Shown here: positions 6,667-12,874 of the stretch, piece by piece
Numbering within the stretch: position 1 is the first letter of the stretch
How the letters are laid out: every line of letters begins with the position of its first letter
Source: DASYRX01 sp036003845
GTDB lineage: Bacteria; Gemmatimonadota; Gemmatimonadetes; Gemmatimonadales; Gemmatimonadaceae
DNA: 13,992 nt
Reading direction: 5' to 3'
NCBI GenBank assembly: GCA_036003845.1
Contig: DASYRX010000359.1
Span: 1-13,992 of the forward strand
Notes under the pieces: generated by a model
The model's database searches: none
Told to the model about the DNA's origin: nothing
Seen by the model: only the letters and a program-made list of their open reading frames with translations
Program-made: the position numbers and the translations under genes

Positions 6667-9378
6667 TTAGGCGGCCCCCTTCCGCTCGCGCGCCGCGAAG
6701 ATGCGCCGCAAGTCGCCGGCCGAACGTGCCGCGATGCGCGCGCGACGTGCGAAATCGCTCTCCGGCTGCGCCGCGATGAGCGCCGCCCAGCGTTCGATCG
6801 CCTCGTCGTACCGATGCTCTTCAGATAGCTGCACGCCGGAGAAGTAGAGCGCCGCGCCGTGCACCGGCACAAAGCGCAACACTCGCTCGAAAGCGACGCG
6901 CGCGTCGGCCGGACGGTCACACAGTATGAGCGACTCGCCTAACGCCGCCAGGGCATCGAAGTGGTATGGCTCGCGCAGCAACAGATCCGCCAGCAGCGGT
7001 ATCGTCTCGGCCGCGCGACCGCGCCCACGCCGCAGCGCGGCCAGCTCCAGCGCCGCCTCGGCGTACGAGGGGACCGTGTCCAGCGCCGTGATCAGCTCGC
7101 GCTCCGCTTCATCGAACGCCTCTCGCGCGACTAACAGGCGGGCAAGCTCCAACCGAACCGCCGCCGAATCGCGATCCAGGGTCAGGGCATATCGGTAGGC
7201 GTCCTCGGCGCGCGAACGATCGCCCATGGCACGCCCGACATCGCCTGTTAGGCGCATGACGTCGGCTCGCATCGGAGCCAGACGCCGCGCGGTTTCCAGG
7301 GCCGATAGCGCGGCCAGATACCCTCGCGCGTCGCAACGCACGCGGGCCACGAGCAGCAGCAGATCGACGTCGCTCGGCGCGCGCTCGGCGAGCCACTCGG
7401 CGATCGCGCTTGCGTCGTCGCCGCGCCCCAGCGCCAGGAGGGCGCGCGCCTCGCCGGCCGCGGCAAGGATGTTCGTCGTGTCCAGGTCGCGTGCCTGACG
7501 ATAGCGCTCCAGCGACTCGCCGTGCGCGCCGAGGTCCAGGAAGAGATCGCCCAACAGCAGCAGCCCTTCGAGGCGGTTGGCACCTAACGCCAAGGCGCGA
7601 TGAGCCTCGGCCAGCGCGCGATCCGGCTGGCCCGCCTGTCGCAGCGATTTGGCCTCCGCGTACGCGCTTCCGGCGACAACCGGCTCCGCGCGGCCGGCGA
7701 CGGCCGGCTCCAGTTCGGCGAAGAGGGCACCCAACGCGGCGACGTCGAACTTGAAGCCCTCGACTCGGTCATCTCGCCGATCGCCACCGAGATCCGGGCT
7801 GACGCGCAGGTCGGGATCCTCGAACTCGAGGTCGATCGCCAGGTCGAACTTCTGCGGTACGTAGTACGGGTCCAGTTCCAACGCGCGCTTCGTCTCGCGT
7901 AAGGCACCTTCGAAATCGCCGAGATTGGAGAGCGCGAACGACAGGTTGTAGCGCGCTTCTGCGTAATCGGGCTTGGCCTCGATCGCGCGGGCAAATGCGT
8001 TTCGCGAATCGTCGAACTTGCGCAGCGCGGAGAGCACGAGGCCCACACCGTTCCAGGCCGTCGCCAGCTCCGGCTCGAGACGCAGGACATGGCGATACGC
8101 TTCAAGACACAGATGGAATTCGCGCTGACGATAGAGCAGCAAGGCGAGATTGAGCCGCGCCTTCACGAACGTCGGTTGCTCGTGCATCGCGCGCTGGAAG
8201 GCGTCGACGGACTCGGCGAGGCGGCCGGCCTGCCACAGCGCCACGCCCATGTTGTTGAGCGCGAGTGCATAACGATTGTCGATCGCCGCCGCGCGCTCGT
8301 AACTGATGCACGCGTCCTCGAGCCGGCCGACCTGGTGCAGCGCCACGCCGCGCTCGTTCCAGAGCTTCGGCGAGTCGGAGGACTCCTCCACGAGGCGATC
8401 GTACAGCGGCACGGCGGCGGCGCCGTCCCCTTGCAGCAAGTGGATCTCGGCCGTCGCTTGCGTGACGAGTCCGCGATCCTCGCCGCGATCCAATGCGAGA
8501 CGGTACTCGTGCAGCGCTTCGGAGAGATATCCCTTCTGTCTGAACGCTAGCCCGAGGTTGTAGTGCGCCAGCAATCCTTCCTGCGCCACGGTCATTTCCT
8601 TCGCGACGCCGAGCTTTTCTCGCGCGGCGGACGCGGCGGCCGCGGAGCGCGGGTCGAAGCGGTCGAGCGACAGATTCGCGTGGGCGCGGCCTAACGCCGG
8701 CTTGAGCTGCATGGCGCGCTGCGTGGCGGCTCGCGCCTCCTCGTGACGCCCGACGTCGCCGAGCACGAAGCCTAACAAGTACAGTGCGTCGGCGTGGTCC
8801 GGCACGATGTTGCTGCAGCGCTGCAGGTGCGAGAGCGCTTCATCGTTGAGCCCGCGATGGTAGCTGATCTCGCCCGCGTGAAAGTGCAGTTGCGCGTTGT
8901 CCGGCTCCACGCTGAGCGCTTGCGCGATCCAAACGGCGGCGCGCTCCATATTGCCGCGCTTCTGCTCGGCGAGACCGAGCTGCGTCATCGCGGCGCTGTC
9001 CTGCGGGTTGTCGTCGACCAGGCCCGTGAATTCCGCGATGGCGCTCGCGTACTGCCCGAGCAGCGCGTATGTGCGCCCCAGCTCCCAGCGCGGCTCGCGC
9101 GCGTGCGGCGCCGCCGTCAGCTGCTCACGCAGCTCGTTGACTTTGGCGTCGTAGACGCCCGTCGTGAAGTACGCGATCTCCAGGTTGCGCTGCGCGACGG
9201 CCATCCGCGCGTCGATCTCCAGCGCCCGCACGAAGGCCGTTATTGCTTCGTCGTGGAGACCCTTGTTGAAATAGAGAACGCCGAGGTTGTTATGCGCGCC
9301 CGCATCGGCCGGATCGATGCGCCGCGAAAACGAGCGCAGCACATCGCGATCCCGTGCAGACATGAGGCTCGGCGCCAT
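6667..9378 (-). CDS. Large TPR-repeat scaffold protein
   Basis: 903 residues, almost entirely TPR repeats, with no signal peptide or membrane segment, so probably cytoplasmic. One array spans about 27-505, with clear units such as NLGVLYFNKGLHDEAI, NNMGVALWQAGRLAESV and NLSFALSNLGDFEGAL. A non-TPR acidic segment (about 508-570, containing FDLAIDLEFEDPDLRV) interrupts it, and a second array runs about 575-875. TPR superhelices bind peptides or assemble complexes. A scaffold linking the Che proteins to the PATAN/roadblock/MglA proteins is an inference from position. The start is ATG 9378, with GGAG at 9390-9387 and 8-nt spacing. An in-frame ATG five codons later is possible but less well placed. 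A 43-nt gap separates it from cheC, the largest spacing in the window. The stop TAA lies in the dispersed motif GCCTAAC, 1 nt before the next start. Confidence 0.9.
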   Translation of the reverse strand: MAPSLMSARDRDVLRSFSRRIDPADAGAHNNLGVLYFNKGLHDEAITAFVRALEIDARMAVAQRNLEIAYFTTGVYDAKVNELREQLTAAPHAREPRWELGRTYALLGQYASAIAEFTGLVDDNPQDSAAMTQLGLAEQKRGNMERAAVWIAQALSVEPDNAQLHFHAGEISYHRGLNDEALSHLQRCSNIVPDHADALYLLGFVLGDVGRHEEARAATQRAMQLKPALGRAHANLSLDRFDPRSAAAASAAREKLGVAKEMTVAQEGLLAHYNLGLAFRQKGYLSEALHEYRLALDRGEDRGLVTQATAEIHLLQGDGAAAVPLYDRLVEESSDSPKLWNERGVALHQVGRLEDACISYERAAAIDNRYALALNNMGVALWQAGRLAESVDAFQRAMHEQPTFVKARLNLALLLYRQREFHLCLEAYRHVLRLEPELATAWNGVGLVLSALRKFDDSRNAFARAIEAKPDYAEARYNLSFALSNLGDFEGALRETKRALELDPYYVPQKFDLAIDLEFEDPDLRVSPDLGGDRRDDRVEGFKFDVAALGALFAELEPAVAGRAEPVVAGSAYAEAKSLRQAGQPDRALAEAHRALALGANRLEGLLLLGDLFLDLGAHGESLERYRQARDLDTTNILAAAGEARALLALGRGDDASAIAEWLAERAPSDVDLLLLVARVRCDARGYLAALSALETARRLAPMRADVMRLTGDVGRAMGDRSRAEDAYRYALTLDRDSAAVRLELARLLVAREAFDEAERELITALDTVPSYAEAALELAALRRGRGRAAETIPLLADLLLREPYHFDALAALGESLILCDRPADARVAFERVLRFVPVHGAALYFSGVQLSEEHRYDEAIERWAALIAAQPESDFARRARIAARSAGDLRRIFAARERKGAA

Positions 9379-9386
9379 CGTGACCG

Positions 9387-9390
9387 CTCC
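9387..9390 (-). promoter_or_regulatory. Ribosome binding site for the large TPR gene
   Basis: GGAG on the coding strand, 8 nt before ATG 9378. It supports that start over the in-frame ATG at 9363. Confidence 0.6.
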
Positions 9391-9421
9391 GTTCGGCGAC
9401 GAGACCTAACGACGCCAGCGG

Positions 9422-10042
9422 CTACGCGAGCCGCACCGCGCGAAGAAGGGCGCGCAGCGACGGCGGATCCGGGAGCAGTAAGAAGAACCCTCGCAGCACC
9501 TGCCCGACTTCGTGCACGTGAAACTCGGTTTCCACGCAGAAGACGTAGTCGTAGTCCGCGCCGAACTGGAGATACGCTGTCGACAACACGGCCTTCGACA
9601 TGTCGATCGCGAGACTCGGCGGCGACGGCAACAGCATAAGTCCCATGAAGTCGGAGAGCGCGTTCATGTACGCACCGCTCAGGATGTTGCCTGCTTCCTT
9701 GAGCGCCGACTGCTCCAGCGCCGTGAGGTTCCCGTCAGGTGACCCCGGGCGCCGCGTGAGCTGCTGCGCCAGCTGATGCGCGGTCGGCTTCGGGAAGACG
9801 AGAAGCGTATGACCAGCCAAATCGCCTAACATGTGCATCAGCACGGCGGCGACCGGCTCTTCCGGATCCGAGAGTTGCGGCGGGACATCTTCCAAGGGCG
9901 CGATGTTGATCTCGGGCACCGAGATCATGATCGTCTGGCCCGTCATCTGGGAAAGCGCCGTCGCGGCATGACCCGCGCCGATATTGGCGACTTCTCGTAA
10001 GGCGTCGAGCTGCATCGGCTGCAGCGAGCGAATGTCGTACAT
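9422..10042 (-). CDS. cheC: CheC-family CheY-P phosphatase
   Basis: 206 residues, the usual CheC size. CheC enzymes carry two copies of the signature (D/S)xxxExxN followed 23 residues later by P, and both are intact here: D13-E17-N20-P43 and S112-E116-N119-P142. Two active sites mean CheC rather than single-site variants or CheX/FliY look-alikes. The protein hydrolyses phosphate from CheY-P and can, in species with CheD, pair with that deamidase. No cheD is in this window. It directly follows cheA, 9 nt after its stop, with a strong AAGGGAG ribosome site. CheC is typical of Firmicutes/Thermotogae-type chemotaxis and fits the CSAMGQQ-type CheY encoded nearby. The stop is TAG, the only one among the genes whose ends can be seen here. 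Confidence 0.95.
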   Translation of the reverse strand: MYDIRSLQPMQLDALREVANIGAGHAATALSQMTGQTIMISVPEINIAPLEDVPPQLSDPEEPVAAVLMHMLGDLAGHTLLVFPKPTAHQLAQQLTRRPGSPDGNLTALEQSALKEAGNILSGAYMNALSDFMGLMLLPSPPSLAIDMSKAVLSTAYLQFGADYDYVFCVETEFHVHEVGQVLRGFFLLLPDPPSLRALLRAVRLA

Positions 10043-10046
10043 GTTA

Positions 10047-10053
10047 CTCCCTT
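10047..10053 (-). promoter_or_regulatory. Strong ribosome binding site for cheC
   Basis: AAGGGAG on the coding strand, 4 nt before ATG 10042. It overlaps the TAA stop of cheA (10054-10052), so termination of cheA and initiation of cheC are probably coupled. Confidence 0.75.
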
Positions 10054-11962
10054 ACAAGAGACTGGTCGCTTCAAGAATGAGCGCCGGTGATCCATCGCTC
10101 AGAATCGTCGCACCCGTGACGCAGCTGGACGCGCCGCGCACAGTGTCGAACGTTTTGACGACGATCTCCTGCTGCCCGATGAGTTGGTCGACTACCACCC
10201 CCGCACGGCGGTCTGCGACCTCAATAACGACGACTTGGCTCCCCTCTGCGTCGCGTACTGGGAGCTGCACCACATCGCGCAGGCGGACGAGCGGCAGGAA
10301 CTCATCGCGCAGAACCAAAACGTCACGCCCGCGAACAGCGCGAATCACGTCCGGAGTGAGGTGCAGAGTCTCCTGGACGTGTGTGAGAGGCAACGCGTAT
10401 GTCTCTGTCGCCACGCGTGTTAGGAGCGCCGGGACGATGGCAAGCGTGGCTGGCAGACGCAGCGTGAGCGACGTTCCCTGGCCCGGTGCCGTCTCGAGTT
10501 CCATGGAGCCGCCAAGGCCGCGCACGCGCGAGAGGACGGCATCCATGCCGACGCCACGGCCGGAGTAGTCGCTCACCTGCGCCGCGGTCGAAAAGCCAGG
10601 CCGTGCAATCACGCGCAGGACGTGCTCGTCGCTGAGCTCCGCCAACTCGCCCTCGGGCATGCCTAACGTGCGCGCCTTGCGCAGGATCGCGCTGCGATCG
10701 ACACCACGGCCATCGTCCGTCACTTTGATCATGATGGACGCACGATCGCGAGCCGCGCTCAGGATGAGGCGCCCCGTGCGCGGCTTTCCCGCGGCTGCGC
10801 GTACGTCCGGCGCTTCGATCCCGTGATCGACAGCGTTGCGCAGCAGGTGGATCAGCGGGTCGCCAACCTGGTCGAGGAGCGATCTATCGACTTCGATCTC
10901 GCGCCCTTCCACGATGAACTCCACTTCCTTGCCTAACGCGCGAGCGGCATCGCGCACGACGCGCGGGAAGCGGTCGAAGATCTGCCAGACGGGAACCAGC
11001 CGACTCGCCATCACGGCATCCTGTAGCTCGCCGATCAGTCGCGCCGCGTGGCCAACGGCGTCATCCAGCTCGCCGTGCGAGATCTCGCCGCTTAGCTGCG
11101 TGAGGCGGCCGCGCGCGATGACCAACTCACCGACGAGGTTCACGAGGGCATCCAGGCGGCGAAGATCGATGCGGACGTTGACGTTCTGCCCGCGACGCGC
11201 TTCGGCGCGTTCCCACGCGTCGTCGGAGCGCTGCCGCGCGCGCATCTCCTCGGCGTTGTCCGCCGCGGCGCGCGTGACCAGCACATCCTTCACATCGCCA
11301 ACATCGCGGATCGCTTCCTCGACGGCGCGAGTGTCTGCGACCGTCTCCAGGCGCAGCTCGATGGTGTCGCCCTTCCAGTCGCCGGAGAGCGCCGCGCGAT
11401 CCGGGCGCGACGCGTGAACCGTGCCTAACGAGCCAGCGCGCTGCAACACCATGATTCCGCGTACGCCCGGAAGCGCGGCGTCGGGCGACAGCTTCACAGT
11501 GATCAGGTAGCCGCTGCCCGCCAGTTGTGTCGCGGCGGCCGCCGCTGCGGCCAGCTCCTGCACTGGCGCCGCCCATTCGTTCGTCGCGCGCAGACGCTGC
11601 AGAACGGGAGCGACAGTGTCCCGCGACGCCGCGTCCTGGCCCGCAATCGCCTGCTCGATCGCTTGCTCCAGCGCATCTGCGGCAGCGAACAAGAGCTCGA
11701 CGGTGTCCGCATTCGCGATGCGCGTTCCGTCGCGTACCAGCGAGAGGAGCGACTCGAGTTCATGGGCAAGCTCGGCGACCCCCGCGTAACCGGGACCCAT
11801 GACGCCGCTCATTCCTTTGAGTGTGTGTACCGCGCGAAACAGCTCGTTGACGCTTTCAGTCGCGTCGGGGCGCTTCTCGAGAGCTAGCAACGCCTGACTG
11901 ATCGCCGCGAGATTCTCGCGACTCTCTGATGCGAATAGTGCGACGTACTTCGCGGTATCCAT
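10052..11962 (-). CDS. cheA: Chemotaxis-type histidine kinase CheA
   Basis: 636 residues with the full CheA domain order. P1 Hpt (1-105) carries the phosphoacceptor H46 in AVHTLKGMSG. An Ala-rich linker leads to a P2-like CheY-docking domain (about 150-232). P3 dimerisation helices (262-325) include LVNLVGELVIARGRL. The P4 kinase core has N box HLLRNAVDHGIE (N376), G1 DDGRG (416-420), F box RPGFST and G2 GRGVGMD (468-474). A P5 CheW-like domain covers about 505-636. All catalytic motifs are intact, so it should autophosphorylate and pass phosphate to CheY. There is no fused receiver domain, unlike Myxococcus FrzE. ATG 11962 follows cheY by 27 nt, with AGGCGG 6 nt upstream. The TAA stop lies in GTAAGG, part of the next gene's ribosome site. 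The input is unknown, because no receptor gene is present. Confidence 0.97.
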   Translation of the reverse strand: MDTAKYVALFASESRENLAAISQALLALEKRPDATESVNELFRAVHTLKGMSGVMGPGYAGVAELAHELESLLSLVRDGTRIANADTVELLFAAADALEQAIEQAIAGQDAASRDTVAPVLQRLRATNEWAAPVQELAAAAAAATQLAGSGYLITVKLSPDAALPGVRGIMVLQRAGSLGTVHASRPDRAALSGDWKGDTIELRLETVADTRAVEEAIRDVGDVKDVLVTRAAADNAEEMRARQRSDDAWERAEARRGQNVNVRIDLRRLDALVNLVGELVIARGRLTQLSGEISHGELDDAVGHAARLIGELQDAVMASRLVPVWQIFDRFPRVVRDAARALGKEVEFIVEGREIEVDRSLLDQVGDPLIHLLRNAVDHGIEAPDVRAAAGKPRTGRLILSAARDRASIMIKVTDDGRGVDRSAILRKARTLGMPEGELAELSDEHVLRVIARPGFSTAAQVSDYSGRGVGMDAVLSRVRGLGGSMELETAPGQGTSLTLRLPATLAIVPALLTRVATETYALPLTHVQETLHLTPDVIRAVRGRDVLVLRDEFLPLVRLRDVVQLPVRDAEGSQVVVIEVADRRAGVVVDQLIGQQEIVVKTFDTVRGASSCVTGATILSDGSPALILEATSLL

Positions 11963-11989
11963 GCGCGACCGCCTGTTCGCGTCCGCGCC

Positions 11990-12352
11990 TTACGAGAGAA
12001 CGCGCTGTATAGCCTCCAGCACGCGACTCGGTTGGAACGGCTTCACGACAAAGTCCTTCGCACCGGCCTGAATCGCTTCGATCACGAGCGCCTGCTGACC
12101 CATCGCGCTGCACATGAGGATGCGCGCCGCCGGATCGAGCTTCGTGATCTCGCGGACGGCATCGATTCCGCCCATGTCCGGCATGACGATGTCCATCGTG
12201 ACGAGATCGGGCCGCAGCTCGCGGTAGCGAGCGACAGCCTGCGCGCCGGTTTCCGCCTCACCCACAACATCAAAACCCGCCTGCTGAAGGATGTCCGACA
12301 GCATCGTACGCATGAAGATCGCGTCGTCGCAGATGAGTACGGATTGGCTCAC
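11990..12352 (-). CDS. cheY: Single-domain response regulator CheY
   Basis: 120 residues, a stand-alone receiver. The acidic pair is D9/D10 (VLICDD), the phosphoacceptor is D54 in VTMDIVMPDM, S82 is in CSAMGQQ, and K104 is in FVVKPFQ. The CSAMGQQ and KPFQPSRV features are typical of Thermotoga/Bacillus-type CheY, the kind served by CheC. There is no output domain, so the effect comes from binding a target protein. No fliM or fliN is present here, so the target is open, with the neighbouring TPR, PATAN or MglA proteins as candidates. I chose the GTG at 12352 because GGAG (12365-12362) precedes it by 9 nt. A TTG at 12367 in the same frame would add five residues but has no ribosome site. The stop TAA lies in CGTAAGGC. 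Confidence 0.95.
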   Translation of the reverse strand: MSQSVLICDDAIFMRTMLSDILQQAGFDVVGEAETGAQAVARYRELRPDLVTMDIVMPDMGGIDAVREITKLDPAARILMCSAMGQQALVIEAIQAGAKDFVVKPFQPSRVLEAIQRVLS

Positions 12353-12361
12353 AGCTTCAAT

Positions 12362-12365
12362 CTCC
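12362..12365 (-). promoter_or_regulatory. Ribosome binding site deciding the cheY start
   Basis: GGAG on the coding strand, 9 nt upstream of GTG 12352. It lies within what would be codons 1-2 of the longer TTG-started frame, which argues against that longer start. Confidence 0.55.
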
Positions 12366-12376
12366 AAAGTGCAAAG

Positions 12377-12874
12377 TCAGGCGACCACCTGCCGCGCCAG
12401 CGCGGCAACGTCCAGCACAATGACGATCTCACTCTCCAAACGTCCCACGCCCAGGCATAACGACCCGGCCGTCGCGGTCGGGCTTGAGGAGGAACCCTGA
12501 CCCAGGGCGACTTTAGTGCTGCCGTCGATCGGCTCGACTTCGAGGGCGACCACGTCGCGAACGTCCTGCACGGCGAGGCCGATGTTCTTGCCGTCAACCT
12601 CGACCAGGACGATCGATCCGTCGTCAGGCGATGGACCGGCGTCTGATCCCAGCAATCTGAGGGCGACGTCTGCGACGACGATGAGGGAGCCACGCAGGTT
12701 GATGAGGCCCTTCACCAGAGCCGGGGCTCCGGGGATGCGGGTCGCCGTCCGAGCCGGAATGACCTCCCTCAGGTAGGAGGCATCCAGCGCGAACAAATGC
12801 CCACGAACCTCGATGATCAGGAGGTTCTGGATCGCCGCGTTAGGCGTCGTCTCGATAGAAGTCGAACTCGTCAA
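12377..12874 (-). CDS. cheW: CheW-like coupling protein
   Basis: 165 residues from the chosen TTG. The single CheW domain starts at about residue 17 (NLLIIEVRGHLFALDASYLREVI). It includes the diagnostic LVKGLINLRGSLIVVADV (53-70, with the NLRG arginine R61), VEVDGKNIGLAVQDVRDV, and a final EIVIVLDVAALAR. CheW links CheA (P5) to receptors. With no MCP gene here, the receptor side is unknown. The start is uncertain. ATG 12904 would overlap rluD by 65 nt without a clear ribosome site. TTG 12874 overlaps it by 35 nt with a weak GGCGGA upstream. No other ATG is available before the core domain. The region 121-137 is a Ser/Gly/Ala-rich loop that is longer than usual. Confidence 0.88.
   Translation of the reverse strand: MTSSTSIETTPNAAIQNLLIIEVRGHLFALDASYLREVIPARTATRIPGAPALVKGLINLRGSLIVVADVALRLLGSDAGPSPDDGSIVLVEVDGKNIGLAVQDVRDVVALEVEPIDGSTKVALGQGSSSSPTATAGSLCLGVGRLESEIVIVLDVAALARQVVA

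Larger units (their letters stand above)
4143..11994. repeat. Related dispersed octamer CGTAAGGC / GCCTTACG
   Basis: Exact copies start at 4143, 5650, 7898, 9996 and 11987. They differ from CGTTAGGC by one central base (consensus CGTWAGGC). Three copies read Ala-Leu(TTA)-Arg on the coding strand (genes at 5514, 6667 and 9422), one reads Pro-Tyr (4143), and one is the cheY stop. A hexamer GTAAGG also forms the cheA stop at 10054. Confidence 0.55.
423..12845. repeat. Dispersed oligonucleotide GCCTAACG / CGTTAGGC (core CCTAAC)
   Basis: Exact octamers start at 1605, 1770, 3108, 3890, 4581, 4834, 5042, 6015, 6483, 6937, 8689, 10661, 10931, 11423 and 12838 (15 copies). Near matches keeping the CCTAAC/GTTAGG core start at 423, 907, 1294, 2546, 4033, 6665, 7246, 7582, 8770, 9404, 9824 and 10418. 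Eleven of the exact copies have CGTTAGGC on the coding strand, where it always reads Leu(TTA)-Gly. Four are in the other orientation. Copies fall in nearly every gene, three gene ends and one spacer. A rough independent-base estimate at 66% G+C predicts less than one exact octamer in this length. Function is unknown; a genome-signature motif is the likely class. Confidence 0.8.

Noticed and set aside
6666..6920. Upstream extension of PATAN protein A to 6920
   Set aside because: The extension lies in another frame of the TPR gene and is Arg/Ser/Ala-rich. The paralogue starts at MAIxG, and a ribosome site precedes 6665.
494..7405. HIP1-like palindrome GCGATCGC, several copies (near 498, 1240, 4623, 4988, 7401)
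   Set aside because: Most copies read as common codons such as GCG-ATC-GCG (Ala-Ile-Ala) in a GC-rich genome, so codon use explains them without a special motif.
9379..9421. Possible terminator or promoter in the largest intergenic gap
   Set aside because: No hairpin with a T-run and no convincing -35/-10 pair is visible in 43 nt, only a ribosome site and one copy of the CCTAACG motif.
423..12845. TTAGGC as a telomere-type repeat
   Set aside because: Nematode telomeres use TTAGGC in tandem, whereas here the copies are single, scattered and inside bacterial genes.
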